Positions 35,094 through 43,585 of a stretch of 43,910 nt of DNA are shown in pieces. The DNA is from an uncultured Blastocatellia bacterium (GTDB lineage Bacteria > Acidobacteriota > Blastocatellia > Chloracidobacteriales > Chloracidobacteriaceae): the NCBI GenBank assembly GCA_937934745.1, contig CALGZC010000062.1, positions 1-43,910 on the forward strand, written 5' to 3'. How positions within the stretch are numbered: position 1 is the stretch's first letter; each line of letters starts with the position of its first letter. The translations under genes were made by a program, and so were the position numbers. The notes beneath the pieces are model-generated. The model saw only the letters and a program-made list of their open reading frames with translations. It did no database searches and was not told the DNA's origin.

Positions 35094-36947
35094 TCAGGGG
35101 TTCGAGGCTGCCGAGGACGACAGGGCAGGCCGGCGATACCGCAGCAGTGCCAGGCCAAACTCCTCGCCCAACGGCGGCGCGCCGTAAATGCGAATAACCT
35201 CGTAATGTTCGACAATCCAGGTCGTCATCAGTCGCCCGCAGCGGTCATCGGCGCCAAAGCGCCCAAGCCCATACTCCGAAAAGTCGCGTTGTGTAAAGAC
35301 AATATAATCGGGAGGCCGCGCGGCTAGTCGCTCAATCACGCGCGCCTCGCCGCCATACGCCGCCAGCAGCAGCGGATCAAACACCACGTATGGGGTCGGA
35401 TTCACGCGCCGTAGCCAGTAGTTGATTACCATCCCGTCGGGCACCACGAGCAGCGTCGCGTCGCTCGGCACAAGGCGCGCTATATCTTCGAGCGCCGGAG
35501 CGACCGTGACGGCCTTATCGTCCAGCGGCGGCGCAAAGCAGAGCATCCGGTCGCGCCCGTCGCCCAGCGGCGTCGTTCTGGCGGCGTAGTGATAAGCGCT
35601 ACTTTCCAAAGAGACGAGCCAAAGCGCGGCGATAAAGCCCGCCGCGCTGGAACGGAAGAGGTCGCCCCGCCCCCAGCCGCGCGCGGCCAGGGTTTCCGGA
35701 ATCAAGCTCAGCGCGGTCGCCGCAAGTAATGCTGTCGCCGGCAACGCCAGCGTGAAGCTGTAACCCATCACGTGGACGCCTAGCCCCACCTTCCCTAAAA
35801 GGAGCAGCGCGAACACGCCCCAGGCCGCCAGCGGAATCCATCGCTCGGCAGCCGCCGTCGAGTCGCGACCGCGCAGCGCCTGCCACGTCAGCCAGGCCGC
35901 GGTCAGCGCCGCCAGCGCTGGGAGCGGTCGAAAGACATAGGCCCACAGCACAAGCTCGTATGACGCCAGGCAGGATGCGGCAAACACCAGGCCGCACAGG
36001 ACAAGGCGTCCGCGGGCTAGACTGCGCGACTTAACTTCCAGCCACAACACGCCGGCCCCGCCACCGAGGAACATCCCGCCAAACAGTCCGATCCATTTCA
36101 AATTCTTTTGCCATTCGGTCAAACCCATCGCGCGCCAGTAGAACTCCTGGCCGAAGGCGTCCACGCGAATCACGGATCCCCAGTTCCCCAGCAATCCCGT
36201 GGCTGCAACCTCGAAGGGCATCTGCGCGCTCAGGCACAGGCCAAACCCAATCGGCAGGACCAGCGCCCCAGCAATGAAGCGGCCCGCATCGCGCTGCCAC
36301 TCGGCGCGATGCGCCGCTAACCGGTTCAGGGCTAGGCCATAGCCGACCGCCAGCGCGGCGGCGAGCGCAACCGCGGGTTCCATTTTCGTCAAGCTGACGG
36401 CTCCACAGCACAGCCCAATCGCAAAAGCGCGCCAACTTCCCCCGCGCGCGAGATAGTCGCGCCAAACGACGAGCGCCAACATCGCCAGCCCTAGGCCGTG
36501 CACCGCTTCATGGCGATACGGAGCAATGTAACTCCAACTGCCCCTGGTCTCGTAGAGCTGAAAGGCGAACACAATCAACAACGTCAGCCCAACGACCAAG
36601 CCGGCCAATCGTCCGGCGACTTGCGCAAAGAAGCGGTACAGCAGCGCGGTCAAGCCGGCAAGCCAAGCGAGATTGACGGCGGCCAGCGTCAGGTAGGATA
36701 CGCCAAACAGCCGAAACCACAGGGCATTGACGTACTGTGAGAGCGGTCCTCCCAGCCAGATGATGTCACGGTAGAGATGCTTCCCTTCGGCGAGCTGCCA
36801 CGCTACGTACAGCTCGATGCCGAAGTCAACGAACGGATTCCCCCACTTGCGCCAGGTCATCCAGGTCAAGGAAGCAAACGTCAAGCTCAGAATGAGCGGA
36901 CCGCCCCAGCGCGTCAGCGCATCGGCTCTGGGTAGCAAAGTGTCCAT
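35094..36947 (-). CDS. GT-C-type glycosyltransferase-like membrane protein
   Basis: Polytopic membrane protein, 617 aa, with about 10-12 hydrophobic segments. The start of the first periplasmic loop (VDFGIELYVAWQLAEGKHLYRDI, abbreviated here as acidic VDFG plus LYRDI) resembles GT-C enzymes such as ArnT and PMT, in which an acidic residue is catalytic and a polyprenyl-phosphate sugar is the donor. The soluble C-terminal part (about 480-610) includes LVPSDATLLVVPDG and PPDYIVFTQRDFSEYG, as in many uncharacterised GT-C-like proteins. No sugar or acceptor can be assigned. It follows gmhB, which points to envelope glycan work. Base composition looks richer in G and C than in neighbours. The 34,799-35,093 gap downstream shows nothing clear. 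Confidence 0.75.
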   Translation of the reverse strand: MDTLLPRADALTRWGGPLILSLTFASLTWMTWRKWGNPFVDFGIELYVAWQLAEGKHLYRDIIWLGGPLSQYVNALWFRLFGVSYLTLAAVNLAWLAGLTALLYRFFAQVAGRLAGLVVGLTLLIVFAFQLYETRGSWSYIAPYRHEAVHGLGLAMLALVVWRDYLARGGSWRAFAIGLCCGAVSLTKMEPAVALAAALAVGYGLALNRLAAHRAEWQRDAGRFIAGALVLPIGFGLCLSAQMPFEVAATGLLGNWGSVIRVDAFGQEFYWRAMGLTEWQKNLKWIGLFGGMFLGGGAGVLWLEVKSRSLARGRLVLCGLVFAASCLASYELVLWAYVFRPLPALAALTAAWLTWQALRGRDSTAAAERWIPLAAWGVFALLLLGKVGLGVHVMGYSFTLALPATALLAATALSLIPETLAARGWGRGDLFRSSAAGFIAALWLVSLESSAYHYAARTTPLGDGRDRMLCFAPPLDDKAVTVAPALEDIARLVPSDATLLVVPDGMVINYWLRRVNPTPYVVFDPLLLAAYGGEARVIERLAARPPDYIVFTQRDFSEYGLGRFGADDRCGRLMTTWIVEHYEVIRIYGAPPLGEEFGLALLRYRRPALSSSAASNP

Positions 36948-36996
36948 AAGGAGCGTGTTTCAGATGAGTGTATTAGAGGCATGCAAAGCCTGACCG

Positions 36997-37560
36997 TCAG
37001 CCGAGCGCCCACCGAACGGCTGCCAACACATCCTCGGCAATGTAGTCCGGCGGGCGCGGCCACTGGTCGCGCTGGTAGGCGTATTCGCCCAGACCATACC
37101 CAGTGAGCGTCAATACGCCGCGCGCGCCGACGCCATACGCCAGCCTCACGTCGCTGTAGCGATCGCCGATGACAACGCACTGCGTCAAATCCAGCCCAAA
37201 ATCCCGCGCCGCCTGGAGCAACAAGCCCGGCTTGGGCTTTCGGCAGTCGCAGTCCATCCGATAGAGCGGCTCGCCGACGGTCGGGTGGTGCGGACAAACA
37301 TAAACGGCATCCAGCTTCGCGCCGGCGGACGCCAAATCATCGTGCAACTTCTGGTTAACCGCCTCGATCAGCCAGCCGGGAAAGTAGCCGCGCGCCGCTC
37401 CGGCCTGGTTCGTGACGACAATTGCCCGCCATCCGGCGGCGTTGACGGCCCGCACCGCCGCTGCCGCCATCGGTAACAACCGGAAGCGCGATGGGTGGTT
37501 GATATAGCCGACTTCCTCGTTCAGCGTGCCGTCCCGGTCAAAGAAGATGGCGCGGGTCAT
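36997..37560 (-). CDS. gmhB: D-glycero-D-manno-heptose 1,7-bisphosphate 7-phosphatase
   Basis: HAD-family phosphatase of the ADP-heptose pathway for lipopolysaccharide core, 187 aa, the usual length. The nucleophile and acid/base Asp8 and Asp10 lie in FFDRDGTLNEEVGYI. Motif II Thr is in VVTNQAGAARGYF. The zinc site is formed by Cys89, His91 and the CDC pair at 104-106 (MDCDCRKPKPG). The acidic motif is IGDRYSDV. The ATG at 37560 starts the domain at once; an upstream open frame to 37710 overlaps nuoF and is not used. It lies 14 bases after the nuoF stop on the same strand. Heptose synthesis partners (GmhA, HldE) are not in the window. Confidence 0.95.
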   Translation of the reverse strand: MTRAIFFDRDGTLNEEVGYINHPSRFRLLPMAAAAVRAVNAAGWRAIVVTNQAGAARGYFPGWLIEAVNQKLHDDLASAGAKLDAVYVCPHHPTVGEPLYRMDCDCRKPKPGLLLQAARDFGLDLTQCVVIGDRYSDVRLAYGVGARGVLTLTGYGLGEYAYQRDQWPRPPDYIAEDVLAAVRWALG

Positions 37561-37574
37561 CGCATCTGCCGTAT

Positions 37575-38846
37575 TCAAGCTGCCACCGGCGCGGCGACCG
37601 GCTTGACATGCTTGAGAAAGTCTTCGGGGAACTTCTTCATGGCGCTCGTGATCGGCCACACCGCCGCATCTCCCAGGGGACAGTGCGACCGCCCCTCGAT
37701 GTTCGGGCACAGACGCTTGATCGTCTCCAGGTCAGCCGTCGTGCCATCGCCGTGCGCAATTTTCTTGAACAGCTTGAGCAGCCAGTCCGTTCCTTCGCGG
37801 CAGGGCGTGCACCACCCGCAAGACTCATGATTGTAAAAGTGAATCAGGTTGTAGGTCGTCATGAAGATGTCGGTCGTGTCGTCCATGACAATCACCCCGC
37901 CCGACCCCAGCATTGAGCCGGCCTTCATCATCCCTTCGTAATCCAACGTGGCCTGCTCGACCTCTTCCGCCGTCATAATCGGCACGGACGACCCGCCCGG
38001 AATGACCGCCTTGAGCTTGCGCCCGCCGCGTACGCCACCGGCTTCCTCCTCGATCAGTTGCTTGAGCGGGTAGCCCAACCGCACCTCGTAGTTGCCGGGA
38101 CGGTTGACATGGCCGCTGACAGAAAAGATTTTTGTCCCGCCGGATTTTTCCGTTCCCAGCGCGCGATACCAGTCGCCGCCGTTGACGATGATATGCGGCA
38201 CGGCGCAGAAAGTCTCGACGTTGTTGACCACCGTCGGACAGCCATATAGCCCTGCTACGGCCGGAAATGGCGGCTTGATGCGCGGATGCCCGCGATAGCC
38301 CTCCAGCGAGTTGAGCAGTGCGGTTTCCTCGCCGCAAATGTAGGCCCCGGCGCCCGGATGCACGACAATCTCACAGGTAAAGTCCGTTCCGCAGATCCGC
38401 TCGCCGACAAAACCGTGCTCGCGCGCCTCGGCAATGGCGCGCTCGAGGATGTCAATCAGGTACCAGTACTCGCCGCGAATGTAGATAAACACCTGTCGGG
38501 ACAGCAGAGCATAGGCGGCAATCAAAAGCCCCTCAATCAATTGGTGGGGGTCTTTTTGCATCAACTCACGGTCCTTGCACGTCCCCGGCTCGCTTTCATC
38601 GGCATTGCACACCACATATTTTGGCTTGGGCGAGTTGACCGGCACAAAGCCCCACTTCATGCCGGTCGGGAAGCCCGCGCCGCCGCGTCCGCGCAAGGCG
38701 GACTTTTTCACTTCCTCGATCACTTCCGCCGGTTGCATGGTCGTCAGGGCTTTTTTCAATCCGGCGTAGCCACCGTCGGCCAAATAAGAGCGGATGCTCT
38801 GCGAGTCTGGTGTGTCAAAGCGCTTGGTGAGAAGTTTTGTCTGCAT
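37575..38846 (-). CDS. nuoF: NADH-quinone oxidoreductase subunit F
   Basis: Peripheral-arm subunit of complex I, which binds FMN, NADH and the N3 [4Fe-4S] cluster; 423 aa. The NADH/FMN-binding loop GRGGAGFPTGMKW is at residues 53-65 and NADESEPGTCKDRE at 81-94. YICGEETALLNSLEG is intact. The cluster ligands are Cys343, Cys346, Cys349 (ESCGWCTPCREGTDW) and Cys389 (SHCPLGDAA). The ATG at 38846 is preferred to an in-frame TTG at 38864. In most bacteria nuoE precedes and nuoG follows; here the neighbours are metG and gmhB, so nuoF stands alone. It could also serve an NADH-dependent hydrogenase or formate dehydrogenase, but nothing nearby supports that. Confidence 0.95.
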   Translation of the reverse strand: MQTKLLTKRFDTPDSQSIRSYLADGGYAGLKKALTTMQPAEVIEEVKKSALRGRGGAGFPTGMKWGFVPVNSPKPKYVVCNADESEPGTCKDRELMQKDPHQLIEGLLIAAYALLSRQVFIYIRGEYWYLIDILERAIAEAREHGFVGERICGTDFTCEIVVHPGAGAYICGEETALLNSLEGYRGHPRIKPPFPAVAGLYGCPTVVNNVETFCAVPHIIVNGGDWYRALGTEKSGGTKIFSVSGHVNRPGNYEVRLGYPLKQLIEEEAGGVRGGRKLKAVIPGGSSVPIMTAEEVEQATLDYEGMMKAGSMLGSGGVIVMDDTTDIFMTTYNLIHFYNHESCGWCTPCREGTDWLLKLFKKIAHGDGTTADLETIKRLCPNIEGRSHCPLGDAAVWPITSAMKKFPEDFLKHVKPVAAPVAA

Positions 38847-39014
38847 CGGTTTACGCCTCGTCAACTTCGGTTTTTGCCGCCGTTCTTTGGGTACATTCTC
38901 TATCGAGTGCCTCCAACTCAGGCGTTCGTCCTTGCTCGCCTATGCATCGGACATCTCGGTACGGCAAGCTCGGTTGCTGCCTTCCGGTGTTTGCTCACTT
39001 TGTGTACGGCGCGC

Positions 39015-41006
39015 TCACTTGAGTCGCGCGCCGTTAGGCACGTCTTCGGTAAAAGTCGCAATGACAGGCCGCCCTTGTTCGCCGACCGATGCCGCCAGCA
39101 GCATCCCGTTCGACTCCAGACCGCGCAGCTTGCGCGGCGCGAGATTCGTCACCACGATGATTTTTCGTCCGATGAGCGTTTCCGGAGCGTAGTATTGGGC
39201 AATCCCGGCGAGGACCTGGCGGGGGGTCGCCTCGCCGACATCAACTTGTAAACGCAGCAGTTTATCCGCTTTCGGTACGCGCTCAGCTTCCAGCACCTGC
39301 CCCACCCGCAGCTCGACCTTGGCGAAGTCGTCAAGCGTGATGTAGCCGGTTTCCAACGCGGGCGGCGTAACGGCCGGGGCTGGGCTGGCGGGCGGCGCGG
39401 CGACCGGCTGAGTCGTCGCTTCGATGTCATTCATCATGGTCGTCTTATCCAGTCTTGGAAAAAGCGCCGGGCCGTCGCTGACAACGGTGCTTTCAAAATG
39501 CTGCCATGACAGGCTTTCCGGGGCAACCCGCGCCGGTTGTCCGGGCAGACCCAGCCGCGACCAAAGCGCGGTCGTCGCCTCCGGCAAAAAGGGGTACAGC
39601 CAAACGGTCAAATGCCGCAATCCTTCTGCCGCCGTATGGAGGATAGTTGCCAGCCGGGGCCGGGCTTCAGGGTTACCGGTCAGCTTCCAGGGCGCGGTGT
39701 CGCTCAGATACTTGTCGAGCAAGGCGATGAGTTCCCAGGCCGCCTCCAGCGCACGACTCAGCGCCAAACGTTCGATGTGCGCTAAAAATACCGCCCGTTG
39801 CACGGTAAATCGTTCGGCGATCGCCGCCGCTGCCTCACGGGCGTCCGGTGGCGCATCAGATGGAACATTTGGAACGACGCCATCAAAAGCTTTGCGAATC
39901 AGCATTAGTGTTCGGCTTGCCAAATTGCCGAAGCCGGAAGCAAGGTCGCCGTTGGCGCGATCAATGAGCGCCTCGTAGGTAAAGTCGCCATCCTGACCGT
40001 AGGCCATTTCGCGCAGGCAGAAGTAACGCACGACATCGTTTGGGAAATGGCGGCGCAACACGCTGAGATCAACGGCGTTTGAGCGTCCGCTGGCGTCCGG
40101 GGTCTTTGACATCTTGCGCCCACCCGACAGCCACATCCCATGCGAGAACACACGGCGCGGCGGCGGCAGGTCAGCCGCCATCAAAAACGCCGGCCAATAC
40201 ACGGCGTGGAAGCGCAGGATGTCTTTCCCGACCAGGTGCAAGACGTGCGGCCAGAACTTGTCGAACCCCGTCCGAGCGTTGTTACCGAAGCCAAGCGCCG
40301 TAATGTAGTTCGACAGCGCGTCAAACCAGACGTACATCGTGTGCGCCGGATCATCCGGCACGGGGATGCCCCACTTGACCGAAACGCGACTGATTGAGAG
40401 GTCACGCAGGCTGGCAGAAACAAAGCGAACAACTTCATTGCGGCGCGGTTCAGGCTGGATTGCCTCCGGCTGCGCCTCATAAAAGCTCAGCAAGCGGTCG
40501 CGAAAGGCTGACAGCTTGAAAAAGTAGCTTTCTTCCGCAACCCACTCGGTTGGGCGCAGGTGAATTTCACACACCGGGGCTTCCCCCGGAACGACTTCGT
40601 CTTTGAACTCATTACAGCTTGAGCAGTACCAGCCTTCGTAATAGCCCTTGTAAATGTAGCCCCGGTCGCGCACACGCCGCCAGAGCGTCTGCGCGCCCTG
40701 AATGTGTGCCGCATCCGTTGTGCGAATCCAGTCGTCCGGCTCTAAGCCGAAGGCGGCAAATGTGGTTTTGAATTCCGCCACAATCGCATCCACGTGTTCC
40801 TTGACCGGCCGCCCGGCGGCTGCGGCGGCACGCTCGATGTTGAGGCCATGCTCATCTGTACCAGTCAGGAAAAAGGTTTCAAAGCCACGCTGGCGGTAGT
40901 GTCGCGCAAGGGTGTCGGCCAATAGTGTCGTGTAGAGATGGCCGAGGTGTGGATGCGAATTGACGTAGTAAATCGGCGTTGTGACATAGAATCGGCGGCT
41001 AGTCAT
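39015..41006 (-). CDS. metG: Methionine-tRNA ligase with C-terminal tRNA-binding domain
   Basis: Class I aminoacyl-tRNA synthetase, 663 aa. The HIGH motif is HLGH at residues 20-23. A single zinc knuckle is formed by Cys128, Cys131, Cys146 and His149 (CSSC, CEIH), the arrangement of Thermus-type MetG. The second ATP motif reads KMSKT rather than KMSKS and the loop after it (PDASGRSNAVD) is slightly longer than usual. An anticodon-binding helical domain follows. After a Pro/Ala linker (APPASPAPAVTPPA), a C-terminal EMAP-II/Trbp111 domain runs from about residue 560 (DDFAKVELRVGQVLEAERV to the end), which dimerises the enzyme and binds tRNA. The ATG at 41006 is chosen over an upstream start at 41042. 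Confidence 0.97.
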   Translation of the reverse strand: MTSRRFYVTTPIYYVNSHPHLGHLYTTLLADTLARHYRQRGFETFFLTGTDEHGLNIERAAAAAGRPVKEHVDAIVAEFKTTFAAFGLEPDDWIRTTDAAHIQGAQTLWRRVRDRGYIYKGYYEGWYCSSCNEFKDEVVPGEAPVCEIHLRPTEWVAEESYFFKLSAFRDRLLSFYEAQPEAIQPEPRRNEVVRFVSASLRDLSISRVSVKWGIPVPDDPAHTMYVWFDALSNYITALGFGNNARTGFDKFWPHVLHLVGKDILRFHAVYWPAFLMAADLPPPRRVFSHGMWLSGGRKMSKTPDASGRSNAVDLSVLRRHFPNDVVRYFCLREMAYGQDGDFTYEALIDRANGDLASGFGNLASRTLMLIRKAFDGVVPNVPSDAPPDAREAAAAIAERFTVQRAVFLAHIERLALSRALEAAWELIALLDKYLSDTAPWKLTGNPEARPRLATILHTAAEGLRHLTVWLYPFLPEATTALWSRLGLPGQPARVAPESLSWQHFESTVVSDGPALFPRLDKTTMMNDIEATTQPVAAPPASPAPAVTPPALETGYITLDDFAKVELRVGQVLEAERVPKADKLLRLQVDVGEATPRQVLAGIAQYYAPETLIGRKIIVVTNLAPRKLRGLESNGMLLAASVGEQGRPVIATFTEDVPNGARLK

Positions 41007-41191
41007 AGCTGCATGGATGACATAGCTAACGTCTGAGCGCAACGCCGAAGCGACCGGCGCTCACATCTAGAAACAAATCTGCCATGACGGATGTTCCCAA
41101 TACCGAAGATGCTCTACACTTAATTTTCACTTACCAAGCCAGGAGGAAGTTCTTCCTTCTGCAAGTTGACCGTATTCCAACACCTTTCTGG

Positions 41192-42553
41192 ATGACAGGC
41201 ATGGCACGTACAGCTTCTCAACTTCCCAAAGTGTGTATCATCGGCGCCGGTTGTTCCGGCATTACAGCGGCAAAGGCGCTGTATGAACACGGCTTTGATT
41301 TCGACTGCTATGAGAAAAGTGACCGGGTTGGTGGCAACTGGGTTTTCGGTAACAAAAACGGGATGTCGTCCGCATACCGGCGACTTTTCATCAACACGTC
41401 CCGCGAACGGATGCAGTATTCCGACTTCCCGATGCCGAAGCATTATCCTACCTTTCCGCATCACTCGCAGATAGCGGAATACTTTGACGCCTATGTTGAC
41501 CATTTCGGCTTTCGGTCGCGTATCCGGTTTGAAACCGGCGTCAAGCATGCTGAGTTGTTGGGCGACAGGACGTGGTTGATCACGCTGGACAACGGCCGCA
41601 CCGAGCGCTACGACGCACTGATCGTCGCCAACGGACACCACTGGGATCCACGCTACCCCGAGCCACCGTTCCCCGGCGAATTTCACGGCCTGGCGATACA
41701 TTCGCACTACTACGTGGATAACGACATCTTCCGCGACAAGAACGTCGTGGTCTTGGGCATGGGCAACAGCGCTATGGACATCGCCTGCGAAGCCTGCGAA
41801 GTTGCTCGCAAAACGTTCCTTGCTGCGCGACGCGGGGCATACATTATCCCAAAGTACATTTTTGGTCGTCCGCTTGACCAAATCGTGACGACAGCCAAGA
41901 TTCCCTGGGCGGTGCGGCAGCGGATGTTTGAATGGACTTTGCGGCTGACCGTCGGGCGCATGGAAGACTATGGTCTGCCTAAGCCGGACCACCGTTTTGG
42001 GGAAGCGCATCCGACGATTTCCAGCCGTATTCTTGACCGCATCACACACGGACTCATCACACCGAAGCCTAATATCGCAGAGCTGTTGGGGAATCAGGTC
42101 CGTTTCACCGACGGCAGCGTGGAAGATGTGGATGTCATTGTGTACTGCACCGGTTACAAGGTGACATTCCCCTTTTTCGATGAAAACTTCATTTCTGCCC
42201 CGGACAACGACTTGCCGTTGTTTCGGCGAGTGTTCAAACCGGATATTCCGAACGTGTTTTTCATTGGCCTGCTGCAACCGCTGGGTGCGATCATGCCGCT
42301 TGCGGAAGCACAGGGGCAGTGGGTTGCCAGTTATCTGAAAGGAGAGTACGCCCTGCCCTCACGTGAAGACATGGAAGCAGACATGGCGCGTGAACGGGCG
42401 CGGATGTTTGCGCGCTACGTCAAATCCAAGCGCCACACGATGCAAGTCGATTTTGATGATTACCTGGCGGATTTGGGAAAGGAGCGCCGCCGCGGTGCAG
42501 CACGGGCGCGGCGGCGCGGCTATCCCTTGCCGATTCCCCGGCAGGTTCCATAG
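41192..42553 (+). CDS. Flavin-containing monooxygenase (FMO) family protein
   Basis: NADPH-dependent flavoprotein monooxygenase, about 453 aa. The FAD-binding GAGCSG is at residues 18-23 and is followed by the family's YEKSDRVGGNW. The FMO fingerprint F-x-G-x3-H-x3-Y occurs as FHGLAIHSHYY. The NADPH-binding site is GMGNSAMD, and the ATG-type motif is VIVYCTGYK. Such enzymes oxidise soft nucleophiles (amines, sulfides) or carry out Baeyer-Villiger reactions; the substrate is not readable. The C-terminal tail is Arg-rich (ERRRGAARARRRG). The open frame extends to an ATG at 41084, adding 36 residues; I prefer 41192 because it places the FAD site at the usual distance. It is divergent from metG and convergent with recR, five bases away. 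Confidence 0.88.
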   Translation: MTGMARTASQLPKVCIIGAGCSGITAAKALYEHGFDFDCYEKSDRVGGNWVFGNKNGMSSAYRRLFINTSRERMQYSDFPMPKHYPTFPHHSQIAEYFDAYVDHFGFRSRIRFETGVKHAELLGDRTWLITLDNGRTERYDALIVANGHHWDPRYPEPPFPGEFHGLAIHSHYYVDNDIFRDKNVVVLGMGNSAMDIACEACEVARKTFLAARRGAYIIPKYIFGRPLDQIVTTAKIPWAVRQRMFEWTLRLTVGRMEDYGLPKPDHRFGEAHPTISSRILDRITHGLITPKPNIAELLGNQVRFTDGSVEDVDVIVYCTGYKVTFPFFDENFISAPDNDLPLFRRVFKPDIPNVFFIGLLQPLGAIMPLAEAQGQWVASYLKGEYALPSREDMEADMARERARMFARYVKSKRHTMQVDFDDYLADLGKERRRGAARARRRGYPLPIPRQVP

Positions 42554-42558
42554 ACGCA

Positions 42559-43164
42559 CTACAGCTCACGCCGGTAGGCCAGTGCCTTGTGTAGCGTCAC
42601 TTCGTCGGCGTATTCCAAATCGCCGCCAACCGGCAGCCCCAGGGCAAGGCGCGTCACACGTACTCCAATGGGCTTGAGCAAGCGCCCGATGTAGTTGGCT
42701 GTCGCCTCACCCTCCGTCGTCGGGTTGGTGGCCAGGATGACTTCCGTGATGTCGAGCGAGCGCAGGCGCTCCAGCAGTGAGCGGATGCGCAACTCATCTG
42801 GGCCGATACCCCGCAGCGGCGACAGCACGCCGTGCAGGACATGATACAGGCCGTGAAACTCGCCGGTGCGCTCGATGGCAATGACGTTGTGCGGTTCCTC
42901 GACGACGCACAGCAGGCGCCGGTCGCGGGCCGGGTTGACGCAGTAGGCGCAAGGATCGTGCTCGATGTCGGTCAGGTTATGGCACACCGAGCAAAATGTG
43001 ATGCGCGCCTTGACCTCGGCAATGGCTGAGGCAAGGCGCGCAGCGTCCTCCGGCGTACTACGCAGGATATGAAATGCCAAGCGTTGGGCTGACTTGTGGC
43101 CGACGCCCGGCAGCCGCTTCAGCTCATCAATCAGTCGGGCGATGGGTTCGGCAAACTCCGCCAT
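42559..43164 (-). CDS. recR: Recombination mediator RecR
   Basis: Ring-forming protein of the RecFOR pathway, which helps load RecA at single-strand gaps; 201 aa, the normal length. The N-terminal helix-hairpin-helix region reads [22 protein letters not shown]. The zinc finger C4 is CSVC and CAYC, separated by NLTDIEHDP. The Toprim domain starts [20 protein letters not shown] and continues with [14 protein letters not shown], and the Walker-like C-terminus is [17 protein letters not shown] with [17 protein letters not shown]. It lies 24 bases downstream of ybaB, the conserved ybaB-recR pairing. The third usual partner, dnaX, is not upstream here. Confidence 0.98.
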   Translation of the reverse strand: MAEFAEPIARLIDELKRLPGVGHKSAQRLAFHILRSTPEDAARLASAIAEVKARITFCSVCHNLTDIEHDPCAYCVNPARDRRLLCVVEEPHNVIAIERTGEFHGLYHVLHGVLSPLRGIGPDELRIRSLLERLRSLDITEVILATNPTTEGEATANYIGRLLKPIGVRVTRLALGLPVGGDLEYADEVTLHKALAYRREL

Positions 43165-43188
43165 AGATGATACGGCGCAGCACAGGCG

Positions 43189-43521
43189 TCACGACATGCC
43201 GGGAATTTTCAAGTTGCCCAGCAAAGATGACATTTGTTGCTGCATCTGCTGTTGAGTCACTTCGTCGGCCCGGCGACCGGCCTCGTTGACAGCGGCGACA
43301 ATCAAGGCCTCAAGCATTTCCTTGTCGGCCAGCGCCTCGGCTTCCAGTTTGACCGACAAAACTTGCTTGAGGCCATTGACCGTGACGCGCACCATCCCGC
43401 CACCCGAAACCCCTTCGCAGCGGGCGCTTTCCAGCGCCCGCTTCATTTCCTCTTGCTTCTGCTGCATTTGCTCCATCGCCCGCTCAAAGCCAGGCAGGCG
43501 ATCCAAGCCGGGTAACTTCAT
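43189..43521 (-). CDS. ybaB: YbaB/EbfC family nucleoid-associated protein
   Basis: Small DNA-binding protein of 110 aa that forms tweezer-like dimers. The central family motif is SGGGMVRVTVNGLKQVLSVKLE, and the C-terminal helix is EALIVAAVNEAGRRADEV. The Gln/Met-rich flanks (MEQMQQKQEEMKRALES; QQQMQQQMSSLLGNLKIPGM) are normal for the family. The start is an ATG at 43521 with GGAGTGACC upstream. It is followed by recR in the usual order and is probably cotranscribed with it. Confidence 0.95.
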   Translation of the reverse strand: MKLPGLDRLPGFERAMEQMQQKQEEMKRALESARCEGVSGGGMVRVTVNGLKQVLSVKLEAEALADKEMLEALIVAAVNEAGRRADEVTQQQMQQQMSSLLGNLKIPGMS

Positions 43522-43585
43522 AGGTCACTCCTTCGACAAAGCTTCAACTCGACTCGCAAGCTGAGCGGATCGCTAGCATAACGGG

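Noticed and set aside
38286-39251. 321-codon open frame on the plus strand across the nuoF/metG junction
   Set aside because: It runs through two well-supported minus-strand genes and lacks motifs or a ribosome-binding site.
41120-42277. 385-codon open frame on the minus strand, antisense to the flavin monooxygenase gene
   Set aside because: The plus strand encodes intact FAD- and NADPH-binding motifs. The antisense product has no family motif.
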